Assembly (NCBI GenBank): GCA_964646405.1
Contig: CAZYDV010000188.1
Location: 1 to 11,973 of the forward strand
From: CAKZSB01 sp964646405
Lineage (GTDB): Bacteria > Pseudomonadota > Gammaproteobacteria > Granulosicoccales > Granulosicoccaceae
Direction: 5' to 3'
DNA length: 11,973 bases
Of the stretch, positions 5,354 through 11,735 are shown piece by piece. Every line of letters starts with the position of its first letter. Position 1 is the stretch's first letter. The notes beneath the pieces are model-generated. The model ran no database searches and had not been told where the DNA came from. It was given only the letters and a program-made list of their open reading frames with translations. The translations under genes and the position numbers were made by a program.

Positions 5354-6988
5354 TCAAATCGCCGAATCTATCCGCACATCGAGCAATGTCGGCCTGGCAG
5401 AGGCCAACGACCACTGTAACGCATCGTCTAAATCACCGGGTTGCTCTACCCGGCGCGCCTGCACACCCATCGATTCGGCCAGCGATGAAAAATCGATTGG
5501 CGGATCATCAAAGTCCATGGCCACAAAGGTGTCAGTGCCGTGATAGGCCGCGACCCGCTGCTTCAATATCCGGTAACTCTGGTTGTTGGCGATTACCCAG
5601 CTGATTGGCAACTTCAGGTGGGCCGCCGTCCATAGTGCCTGAATACTGTACATACTGCTGCCATCACCGATCACCGCAACGTGGGGTCGATCCGGTTGCG
5701 CCAACTGCATGCCGATGACACCGGCCATCGCAAACCCGATACCGCCACTGGCCAGTCCGAAATAACTTCGCGCATCGCGATACGGTACCAGATCGGGCAA
5801 GTGTCGGCTGGCGGTCAGCCCCTCATCGACTAACACGGCATCGCTTGGCAAGGCCTTTGAAATTTGCAACATCAGGTAATCCGGGTCGATCGGGTGTGAC
5901 GTTGCACGCGATTCAAGCTGTGTCGACAGTTGCGCTTTTCTGACACTCCAGTTGGCCGATTCGATCGTATGTGTATCCATGGGCGCCTGCCCATCGAGCA
6001 GTTCAACCAGTGCATCGATCGTCTCACCCGGGTGTGCCTGAATGGCAATGTTGGCGGGGTAGTTCTTGCCGAGTTCGGCGCTACGCTGCGCGATCTGCAG
6101 CACTGTAATGTGCTCGGGCAGCGGTTCGATCTCGCTGTGCACAGACATACGCAACACATCTGCCCCCAGAAACAGAATCGTGTCAAAAGGTTCCAGGGTG
6201 CTGCGCACGCGCTTTTGATCTCGCGACAGACCGCCCATGTACAAAGGGTGCTCTGATGGAAAATGCGCTCCGTGAACCACGGTTTGCTGATAGACCGGCG
6301 CACCGAGCAGAGTAGCCAGTCGCGCGGCCGACTCCAGACAATCGCAGACCGATAACTCATGCCCCGCCACAATGGCCAGCCGGTCGGCGCGTTGTAAATG
6401 TTGCACCAGGTCGGTGAGCGAGGCATCCGATGGTCGATTGCGGGCATTGACGCGTGTGGAGCTGCCCAATTCGATATCGGCCTCATCGTTGAGTATGTCA
6501 CCGGGCAGCGACAGGAAAACCGGTCCGCTCGGTGGCGCCAGAGCGATTTTGGCTGCTCGCCGCACAATGCGTGGCAGATCCCGTAACCGCGTCACCTCGA
6601 CCGCCCACTTCACGTGGGGTTCGGCCATGGGTGTCAGTGGACCGTAGAGCAGCGGCTCGGTCAGGCCGTGACCCTGTTCCTGTTGGCCGGCAGTGATAAT
6701 CACCGGCGATCCGACCCATGCCGCGTTGAAGATCGACCCCATTGCATTGCCAAGGCCCGGTGCGACGTGCACATTGCAGGCGCTCAGTCTGCCCGACGCG
6801 CGCGAGTAGCCGTCAGCCATAGCGACGACCAGGGATTCCTGCAGGCCAAGAACGTATCGCAATTTGTCCTGCAACGGCATCGCTGCCATCAGCGGCAGTT
6901 CCGTCGTACCCGGGTTGCCGAAAATATAATCGATGCCTTCATCCGCAAGCAGTGACAGAAAGGCATCTCGACCAAAAATTTGAGCCAT
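5354..6988 (-). CDS. Thiamine-diphosphate-dependent decarboxylase, benzoylformate decarboxylase-like
   Basis: This 544-residue enzyme has the three domains of the ThDP decarboxylase/acetolactate-synthase family. The N-terminal part closely resembles benzoylformate decarboxylase: FGNPGTTELP (about 23-32), catalytic Glu51 in GLQE, NVHVAPGLGNAMG with His74, and ITAGQQ. The C-terminal cofactor motif starts at GDG (441-443) and ends at NN (468-469). The family splits 2-oxo acids to aldehyde and CO2, or ligates aldehydes. Thr28 replaces the active-site Ser26 of Pseudomonas putida benzoylformate decarboxylase. Its second catalytic His (His281) has no clear match, so substrate may differ; oxalyl-CoA or carboligase activity is not excluded. 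I chose the ATG at 6988 because GGAGG (6996-7000) lies seven bases upstream; an in-frame ATG at 7015 would add nine residues but lacks such a site. It converges on the AOR gene and diverges from the transporter genes. Confidence 0.88.
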   Translation of the reverse strand: MAQIFGRDAFLSLLADEGIDYIFGNPGTTELPLMAAMPLQDKLRYVLGLQESLVVAMADGYSRASGRLSACNVHVAPGLGNAMGSIFNAAWVGSPVIITAGQQEQGHGLTEPLLYGPLTPMAEPHVKWAVEVTRLRDLPRIVRRAAKIALAPPSGPVFLSLPGDILNDEADIELGSSTRVNARNRPSDASLTDLVQHLQRADRLAIVAGHELSVCDCLESAARLATLLGAPVYQQTVVHGAHFPSEHPLYMGGLSRDQKRVRSTLEPFDTILFLGADVLRMSVHSEIEPLPEHITVLQIAQRSAELGKNYPANIAIQAHPGETIDALVELLDGQAPMDTHTIESANWSVRKAQLSTQLESRATSHPIDPDYLMLQISKALPSDAVLVDEGLTASRHLPDLVPYRDARSYFGLASGGIGFAMAGVIGMQLAQPDRPHVAVIGDGSSMYSIQALWTAAHLKLPISWVIANNQSYRILKQRVAAYHGTDTFVAMDFDDPPIDFSSLAESMGVQARRVEQPGDLDDALQWSLASARPTLLDVRIDSAI

Positions 6989-7048
6989 GCAGGATCCTCC
7001 GAACAGGGCCCACAAGATAACAGCACCGCCGTGGATTGTGTGGGTTTT

Positions 7049-7140
7049 AGCTCGCGCGAACGAGCGCCGAGCTCGCTGCCAGTGTGTTCTGCTGCGACAT
7101 CAGAAATAGCCATTTGCCAGCGCGACACATCCGCTACACT
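7049..7140 (+). promoter_or_regulatory. Divergent promoter region with hairpin and a plus-strand promoter
   Basis: A plus-strand -10 TACACT (7135-7140) has a -35-like TTTGCC (7113-7118) 16 bases upstream. It would start transcription near 7147, about 25 bases before the proposed transporter start at 7172. Upstream, AGCTCG (7049-7054) and CGAGCT (7068-7073) form an inverted repeat, with an alternative GCTCG/CGAGC hairpin inside it. This could be a regulator site shared by the decarboxylase and transporter genes. No clear minus-strand promoter was found. Confidence 0.45.
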
Positions 7141-7171
7141 CAGCTGCCCGTCACCATCGCCGGTTTCTCAA

Positions 7172-8083
7172 TTGTTTTCGATCCTTCGCAATCCCTCGAC
7201 TGCAGCGACCGGTATCGCCCTGATGGTTCTCGCCATGATGCTGCTGCCGGCGATGGATATTGTCGCCAAGCTACTGTCGGCCAGTATGTCATCCGGACAG
7301 GCGGCATGGAGCCGCTTTGCCTTTCAGGTGCTGTACCTGTTGCCTGTTATTGCAATGGGATCACACGGCTTGAAAGTTCCGGCCGAATGGCACTTGCACG
7401 GCTTGCGTGGCGTATTTATCGCCACCGCTACCCTGTTGTTCTTCACCGCCATCGCACGCATGCCGGTTGCCGACGCGATCGCGATCTTTTTTGTCGAGCC
7501 ACTGTTGCTTACGCTATTGTCGCCATTTTTTCTGGGCGAGAAAATTGGCTGGCGGCGCGTGTCCGCATCGCTGTTCGGATTCATTGGTGCGCTGATTATC
7601 ATTCAACCAGGCCAATCGGCGTTCGGCTGGCGCGCCGTGTTGCCGCTGGGTGCGGCACTATACTTCGCGTTTTATCTGATCCTCACACGCAAACTTGCCC
7701 AACGCACCGACCCCGTGACAGTGCAGTTTTTTACCGGTGTAGCGGGCTGCCTGACCCTGAGTCTCGCACTACTGGCAGGCACCTGGCTGGGCGCAGACAT
7801 CCTCACCATCAGCACACCCACGCTGCCGCAATGGGGATTCATGGCGTTGCTTGGGGCAATTGGCTGTGTGGGCCATTTACTGGTGGTACTGGCGTTCAGA
7901 TATCACGATGCAAGCGTACTGGCCCCTTTGCAATATCTCGAAATCGTCAGTGCTGTCATGCTCGGCTGGTGGGTCTTTAACGATTTCCCGACTGACACCA
8001 CGTGGCTTGGTATCGCGATCATTATTGGTTCCGGTATTTACGTCTATTGGCGGGAACGACAAACCCACACCCAAGCCGGCTGA
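7172..8083 (+). CDS. EamA-domain transporter of the drug/metabolite transporter (DMT) superfamily
   Basis: With the start used here the protein has 303 residues and about ten membrane helices arranged as two EamA halves. The first half ends in the typical ADAIAIFFVEPLLLTLLSPF stretch, GEKIGWRR and a glycine-rich helix ending in IIQPG. The second ends in ASVLAPLQYLEIVSAVMLGW and a final helix before a charged tail. Such proteins move small metabolites such as amino acids or organic acids across the inner membrane, often outward. The start is uncertain. TTG at 7172 gives normal family length and sits just after a likely promoter, but has no clear ribosome-binding site. ATG at 7223 would give 286 residues and cut into the first helix. 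The frame is open upstream to 6980, but that part is not transporter-like. A second membrane gene follows 19 bases later. Confidence 0.82.
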   Translation: MFSILRNPSTAATGIALMVLAMMLLPAMDIVAKLLSASMSSGQAAWSRFAFQVLYLLPVIAMGSHGLKVPAEWHLHGLRGVFIATATLLFFTAIARMPVADAIAIFFVEPLLLTLLSPFFLGEKIGWRRVSASLFGFIGALIIIQPGQSAFGWRAVLPLGAALYFAFYLILTRKLAQRTDPVTVQFFTGVAGCLTLSLALLAGTWLGADILTISTPTLPQWGFMALLGAIGCVGHLLVVLAFRYHDASVLAPLQYLEIVSAVMLGWWVFNDFPTDTTWLGIAIIIGSGIYVYWRERQTHTQAG

Positions 8084-8102
8084 CTCTGGCCAGATATTGA
8101 CC

Positions 8103-9524
8103 ATGCAGGCGACGTCAGCCAGATCCAAATTCACCGCGATTCTGTCCTTGTTATTGATCGGGGTCTGCGCCGGTGTGGTAGCAGATCAGTTTACTGATGT
8201 GCCACAGGCGGCGGACTTTGCAGCCATCGCCCTCGTAGCATTTGCACTCATCGGCTCCGCACGCTTCGACTGGCGAGAGCGATACCTTTTGCTCATGGCT
8301 GGTGCGGCCATCGTCGTTACCTGGCAGTTCGCAGCTGATCCAGCCGCCATTATTCGATCCGCACTGCACAAGTCGAGCTATCTCGCGGCTTTCATGATAC
8401 TGCTCAGTTTGCTGCGAGAGGCGGCCAGCACCTCGCGCACGATTTTGACACTCGGCCTGGCACTGACCGGCCAGCCCCCAGGCAGGCGCTACATTGCCGT
8501 CAGTGGCGGCGGACACTTTTTGGGTATCGTGCTCAATTTCGGTGCGCTGAGCCTGCTGGGCCCCCTAATCCAGCGCGGCATTACTGCCGCCAACCACAAC
8601 GACGGTCGCGACGGCATTCGCGAGCAGCGACAAATCAGTGCGCTGGCGCGAGGTTTTTCATGGTTTGTTACCTGGTCACCAACATCGGTCACTCAGGCAC
8701 TTATACCGACCATTGTCGCTGGCAGTGAACACGGCCTGATCATGCTGTTGGGCGTGTTGCTATTGATACCAGTCAGCCTCGCAGGATGGCTGGAAGACCG
8801 ACTGCGCTTCCCTGCCAATCGCCGGTCGGGGCACACTGTCGCGCCGGCAAAACACCTGCCTTTGCTCGCGATTGGAAAATTCTTTGCCATCTGCACAAGC
8901 CTGACGCTGTTGTCGGTACTGGCAAGTGTGAGTGGCGCGGTGCCGCTCGTCACCGGACTGATGCTTTGTGCGCCAGTCATTACCGTCATCTGGATCACCC
9001 TGCAACAACCACTCGATCGCGCAGGACTGGCTTGCGCGTTAAACCGCGTTCGAACCCTGTGCCTGGAATCCCCCGCCAACGGTGCACCTGAGGCACTGGC
9101 GCTGTCTTGTGCGGGATTTATCGGTATCGCACTCGCCGGGACTCTGGCAGACAAATCGATTGAGCTCGTCGATCAAATTGCCGCACTGCCGCCGGTATTG
9201 CTGTCAGTCGCTATCATCACACTGATACCGGTGGTATCCAACCTTGGCGCGCATCCAATCATGGTCGTGACGTTCGCCGGCGGCTTGCTGTCGTCTTCCC
9301 CGGCGCTGGCGACCAACCCGTCAGTCCTCGCAGTCGCATTCATCGCGGGCTGGGCAGTGAATCTGACTTGCTCCCCTTTTAGCGCAACCAATCTGGTATT
9401 GAGTCGGACGACCGCGATCCCCGGCACCACACTGGCGTGGAAATGGAACGGCTGGTTTTCGATCATTGCCTGCACAATTAGTGCAATTTGTTTGGGCGTG
9501 TTTGCGTTACTGCTGCCAGCCTGA
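8103..9524 (+). CDS. Unrecognised polytopic membrane protein, transporter-like with duplicated motifs
   Basis: This 473-residue protein is almost entirely hydrophobic, with roughly 10-12 membrane segments and a polar loop near 160-180. I do not recognise the family. Two halves carry related motifs in the same order. First half: GGGHFLGIVLN (135-145), then WSPTSVT (191-197). Second half: SNLGAHPI (379-386), then CSPFSATN (423-430). Paired Ser/Asn/Pro-rich re-entrant motifs of this kind are found in ion-transporter-superfamily carriers, where they form the substrate site, so an organic-anion or ion carrier is a reasonable guess but only inference. I chose the ATG at 8103, 19 bases after the EamA gene stop; the frame is open further upstream but there overlaps the EamA gene. 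The ribosome-binding site is weak, suggesting translational coupling. Probably one operon with the EamA gene. Confidence 0.75.
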   Translation: MQATSARSKFTAILSLLLIGVCAGVVADQFTDVPQAADFAAIALVAFALIGSARFDWRERYLLLMAGAAIVVTWQFAADPAAIIRSALHKSSYLAAFMILLSLLREAASTSRTILTLGLALTGQPPGRRYIAVSGGGHFLGIVLNFGALSLLGPLIQRGITAANHNDGRDGIREQRQISALARGFSWFVTWSPTSVTQALIPTIVAGSEHGLIMLLGVLLLIPVSLAGWLEDRLRFPANRRSGHTVAPAKHLPLLAIGKFFAICTSLTLLSVLASVSGAVPLVTGLMLCAPVITVIWITLQQPLDRAGLACALNRVRTLCLESPANGAPEALALSCAGFIGIALAGTLADKSIELVDQIAALPPVLLSVAIITLIPVVSNLGAHPIMVVTFAGGLLSSSPALATNPSVLAVAFIAGWAVNLTCSPFSATNLVLSRTTAIPGTTLAWKWNGWFSIIACTISAICLGVFALLLPA

Positions 9525-9525
9525 T

Positions 9526-9544
9526 CCGGCTTACCCGGTTTTTT
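9526..9544 (+). terminator. Weak intrinsic terminator after the transporter operon
   Basis: A short CCGG/CCGG stem (9526-9529 with 9535-9538) is followed at once by six T residues (9539-9544), two bases after the stop codon of the membrane-protein gene. The four-base-pair stem is short for an efficient terminator, but position and T tract fit. Confidence 0.45.
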
Positions 9545-9579
9545 ATTACAACACTGTGTAGACCACCGACCGCCACGGC

Positions 9580-9933
9580 TTACAACGCGATCAGGTCATC
9601 CAGCGCAGGCAGAATATCCCCACTGAGCGTTACCGAGCACGAGTGGCTGGCAATGATCGCATCGTTGTTTAGCGGGCCATATAAGTGTGGGAACAACTCC
9701 TCACCGCCAACGGTATTCTCATAGACGAGCTCGGCACTCAATCTCTCGCTGTCGATAAGCAGAAGTATCAGATCGGTTGAATTTTTATAATAGCGTGAGG
9801 CCACCCCGACAAGCTGTTCTCTGGCGCAGCAATGGATAAAGCCATCCTGCTCGTAGGCATCCGGGCAGTAGCCGGCTTTATGCCTCTGACGATTCCAGCA
9901 CTCGGCATGCGCGAGATGATAAATATTTGGCAA
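9580..9933 (-). CDS. DUF952 family protein
   Basis: This 117-residue protein matches the DUF952 family over its whole length. It begins with IYHLAHAECW (4-13), continues with GYCPDAYEQDGFIHCC (21-36) and QLVGVASRYY, then LILLLID (55-61), and contains FPHLYGPLNNDAII (81-94). Biochemical function of the family is not established; some members are annotated as glutathione-S-transferase-domain-like. It has no signal peptide or membrane helix. The start is TTG at 9931-9933: no ATG occurs upstream before an in-frame TGA, the family motif begins right after, and an AAAGG-like site lies about ten bases upstream. It is separated from the YegP-type gene by a strong terminator, so it must use its own promoter or rely on readthrough. 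Confidence 0.85.
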   Translation of the reverse strand: MPNIYHLAHAECWNRQRHKAGYCPDAYEQDGFIHCCAREQLVGVASRYYKNSTDLILLLIDSERLSAELVYENTVGGEELFPHLYGPLNNDAIIASHSCSVTLSGDILPALDDLIAL

Positions 9934-9963
9934 GATGATTCGGCCTTTAATTCAATCCGTGAA

Positions 9964-10000
9964 ATAAAAAAGGCAGCATCCGGATCTCCGATGCTGCCTT
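9964..10000 (-). terminator. Strong intrinsic terminator of the YegP-type gene
   Basis: A perfect 11-bp stem (AAGGCAGCATC at 9970-9980, GATGCTGCCTT at 9990-10000) encloses nine bases. On the minus strand it runs into six T residues, then ATTTC. It lies about 93 bases past the stop of the YegP-type gene and ends that transcript. It sits just upstream of the DUF952 gene, whose start is at 9933, so it insulates the two. Confidence 0.9.
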
Positions 10001-10092
10001 TCCCAGAAAATGTGCCGTCCGCGGGTGACACAAACGACACATTGCATTCTGTTATATGGGTCAGAAGACTTCGCTATACAGGCAACAACCTG

Positions 10093-10425
10093 TTATCCCA
10101 ACTGCTGCTCTACCTCACACCCGGGGATCGACGTTTTGATACCAGAAATGACCGTTGCACGCTCCTCAACCGAAGGAAACATTGCACTAGTAGCCACTAC
10201 CTGACCGTTCGCCGACTTAATATTGAAGAAGAACATGCCGTTCGCGGATTCTTTCAGGATATACCGTCTGTCTTCGGTGCAATTCTTTTTGACCGAATTG
10301 ATACCCTTGGTGGCACTATCTTTTGCTTTGTAATTTTCGCTGCGCAAAACCATCCGGCCTTCATCGTTCACAAACGAGAAGCTGAACGGTTCCGCTGCCG
10401 AGCTCTTTTTTAAAATGGCTTTCAT
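10093..10425 (-). CDS. YegP-type (DUF1508/UPF0339) protein
   Basis: This 110-residue protein has two tandem DUF1508 repeats, the same size as E. coli YegP. Repeat one is about 12-48 (FSFSFVNDEGRMVLRSENYKAK, then GINSVKKN); repeat two is about 62-100 (NGMFFFNIKSANGQVVATSAM, then a matching helix). Each repeat has the strand, Asn/Asp-Gly turn, Ser-Glu or Ser-Ala, helix pattern of the family. The protein is small, soluble and of unknown function. Translation signals are excellent: AAAGGAG (10432-10438) lies six bases before the ATG. The gene stands alone, with a 92-base gap from the GGDEF gene upstream and a strong terminator downstream, which fits a monocistronic, probably well-expressed or stress-linked gene. 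Confidence 0.9.
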   Translation of the reverse strand: MKAILKKSSAAEPFSFSFVNDEGRMVLRSENYKAKDSATKGINSVKKNCTEDRRYILKESANGMFFFNIKSANGQVVATSAMFPSVEERATVISGIKTSIPGCEVEQQLG

Positions 10426-10517
10426 CCAACGCTCCTTTGCATGGTTAGCGGAGCTAAGTGTATCACCAGCAAAACGAATCGAATGAACATGTAACGTTTT
10501 TTATCACATGAACGATT

Positions 10518-11399
10518 TTACGCCAGCTGCGGTGCCATAGTGGATGCTTTTTGCCGCTCGTTTGGTCCGGGATTCGCCGGTAACTTTCGCCCGGATTTTT
10601 CGCGTTTTCCAGAACGCAATTCCTTTAGCGCACGAGCCAGCAACTGATGCCCGTCTATCGTCGCCAGGTCGCAATCGGCGGTACCGAAATTAGTTTTTAC
10701 CGATACCGACTTACTCGCATCTGCCGAATCATCCAGTACCACCAGCGTGCCCAGTTGTTGTTTCAGCCGAGTGAGCAAACTGGATACATTAGCCACCGGC
10801 GTATCCGGCAGCAATATCACAAATGTATCCGCACGATACCGCGCAATGACATCGGTTTCGCGCAATGAGTCAGTGAGACTTTCAGCCAGCCGCGTAATAG
10901 CGATCTCACCAGCGTGGTGACCGTACTCATCGGCGAACTGATAGAAACCGGCGATATCAACTGCCAGTATCGACAACGGCGCACCATAACGCTGCGATCG
11001 CGCAACTTCCTCTTCCAATCGAAATCCCAGATAGGCTCGATTGTGCGCACACGTCAACGGGTCGTAAATTGTCACATCGTGCATTTGATAAACTTTCCGC
11101 ACGCTCTCCAATGACTGGCGCGTCAACCGCGTTTGCACGAGCAGTAGCGTGGCGACGCCCAGCAATCCCGCAGCAGGCAATACCGGTAACCAATTCGGTA
11201 ACCGCCACGCGAACAAGGCTAATAATAGGGCCACTGCGGAGCCAACAGCCACGGTAGTGATCGAGACGATTCGCCAACGATTGCGCAAGCCGATGTACGG
11301 CATGGCCGAAATCAGTTTAAGGCTCGTCTGAGCCGATCCCAGCAGTAACAGCCCGGCAACACAAGTCAATGCAACGGTTACAGCAGCGGCAGCCGTCAT
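10518..11399 (-). CDS. Membrane GGDEF-domain protein with degenerate active site, likely c-di-GMP receptor
   Basis: This 293-residue protein has three predicted membrane helices (about 3-20, 42-64, 72-89), a short linker, a GGDEF domain (about 105-265) and a basic, low-complexity tail. The fold is plain: DPLTCAHNRAYL (113-124), PLSILAVDIAGF (141-152), YGHHAGE (159-165), RETDVIARY (180-188). The GGDEF signature itself reads RADTF (189-193), losing both glycines and the catalytic Glu, and the usual DxDxFK metal segment reads DIAGF. It is therefore very unlikely to make c-di-GMP. The inhibitory-site motif RxxD is intact as RETD, exactly five residues before the signature, so c-di-GMP binding may remain. 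The ATG at 11399 has only a weak GAG-type ribosome-binding site. No EAL domain is present. Confidence 0.87.
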   Translation of the reverse strand: MTAAAAVTVALTCVAGLLLLGSAQTSLKLISAMPYIGLRNRWRIVSITTVAVGSAVALLLALFAWRLPNWLPVLPAAGLLGVATLLLVQTRLTRQSLESVRKVYQMHDVTIYDPLTCAHNRAYLGFRLEEEVARSQRYGAPLSILAVDIAGFYQFADEYGHHAGEIAITRLAESLTDSLRETDVIARYRADTFVILLPDTPVANVSSLLTRLKQQLGTLVVLDDSADASKSVSVKTNFGTADCDLATIDGHQLLARALKELRSGKREKSGRKLPANPGPNERQKASTMAPQLA

Positions 11400-11735
11400 G
11401 ATTTCTCACAAGCGTTCGAAAGTAAGGTGAAACCCGTCCGTGAAAGTACCGCTCCTGAACAATCCAACCAGTAACTGACCATAATGATGACGATGTTCTC
11501 GATGACCGAATGAGCAATTGCTCGTTTCTATCGCGCAGCAAAACGCGATCCGGCCCTGCATCGCAATGGATGCGCCAATTGTTAACAAATTGGATTGTTT
11601 ATTATCAGATGGACTTGATCGGATCGATCAAGTTATTGAATTGAATGGGGGAATCGTTTTTCACGATCCGATGGCGCGCGAAGACGCGCCGCCTGGCATC
11701 ACAAATTTTTGTCTTATATTTTCCAGCGGGGTCTT
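11400..11735. other. Geneless stretch with several perfect inverted repeats
   Basis: No convincing coding sequence was found in these 336 bases. The region holds GAGCAATTGCTC (11512-11523, perfect); ATCGCG/CGCGAT (11530-11535 and 11544-11549); CCAATT/AATTGG around GTTAACA (11575-11593); ACTTGATCG/CGATCAAGT around three bases (11613-11633); and GGCGCG/CGCGCC (11673-11690). Such density suggests a regulatory region or remnants of a lost mobile element. A 73-codon frame at 11518-11739 begins with TTG and is not recognisable. Confidence 0.45.

Noticed and set aside
5872..6567. Open frame of 231 codons on the minus strand
   Set aside because: It is an out-of-frame shadow of the ThDP decarboxylase gene, rich in Trp, Arg, Ser and Cys.
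6989..7015. Nine-residue N-terminal extension of the ThDP decarboxylase
   Set aside because: The ribosome-binding site GGAGG at 6996-7000 would be inside the coding region; the ATG at 6988 is placed exactly right for it.
6980..7171. Upstream extension of the EamA frame (start at 6980)
   Set aside because: The extra 64 residues are polar and unlike the family, they overlap the decarboxylase start, and the likely promoter lies at 7113-7140.
7084..7980. Open frame of 298 codons on the plus strand
   Set aside because: It overlaps the EamA gene in another frame. The product is Arg/Cys/His-rich with no membrane helices or motifs, so it is a shadow.
7851..8102. Upstream extension of the 473-residue membrane protein
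   Set aside because: It overlaps the EamA gene for most of its length, and the ATG at 8103 gives a sensible start after that gene's stop.
9832..10413. Open frame of 193 codons on the plus strand
   Set aside because: It runs antisense through the YegP-type gene, its terminator and the DUF952 start; the two opposite-strand genes have firm family matches.
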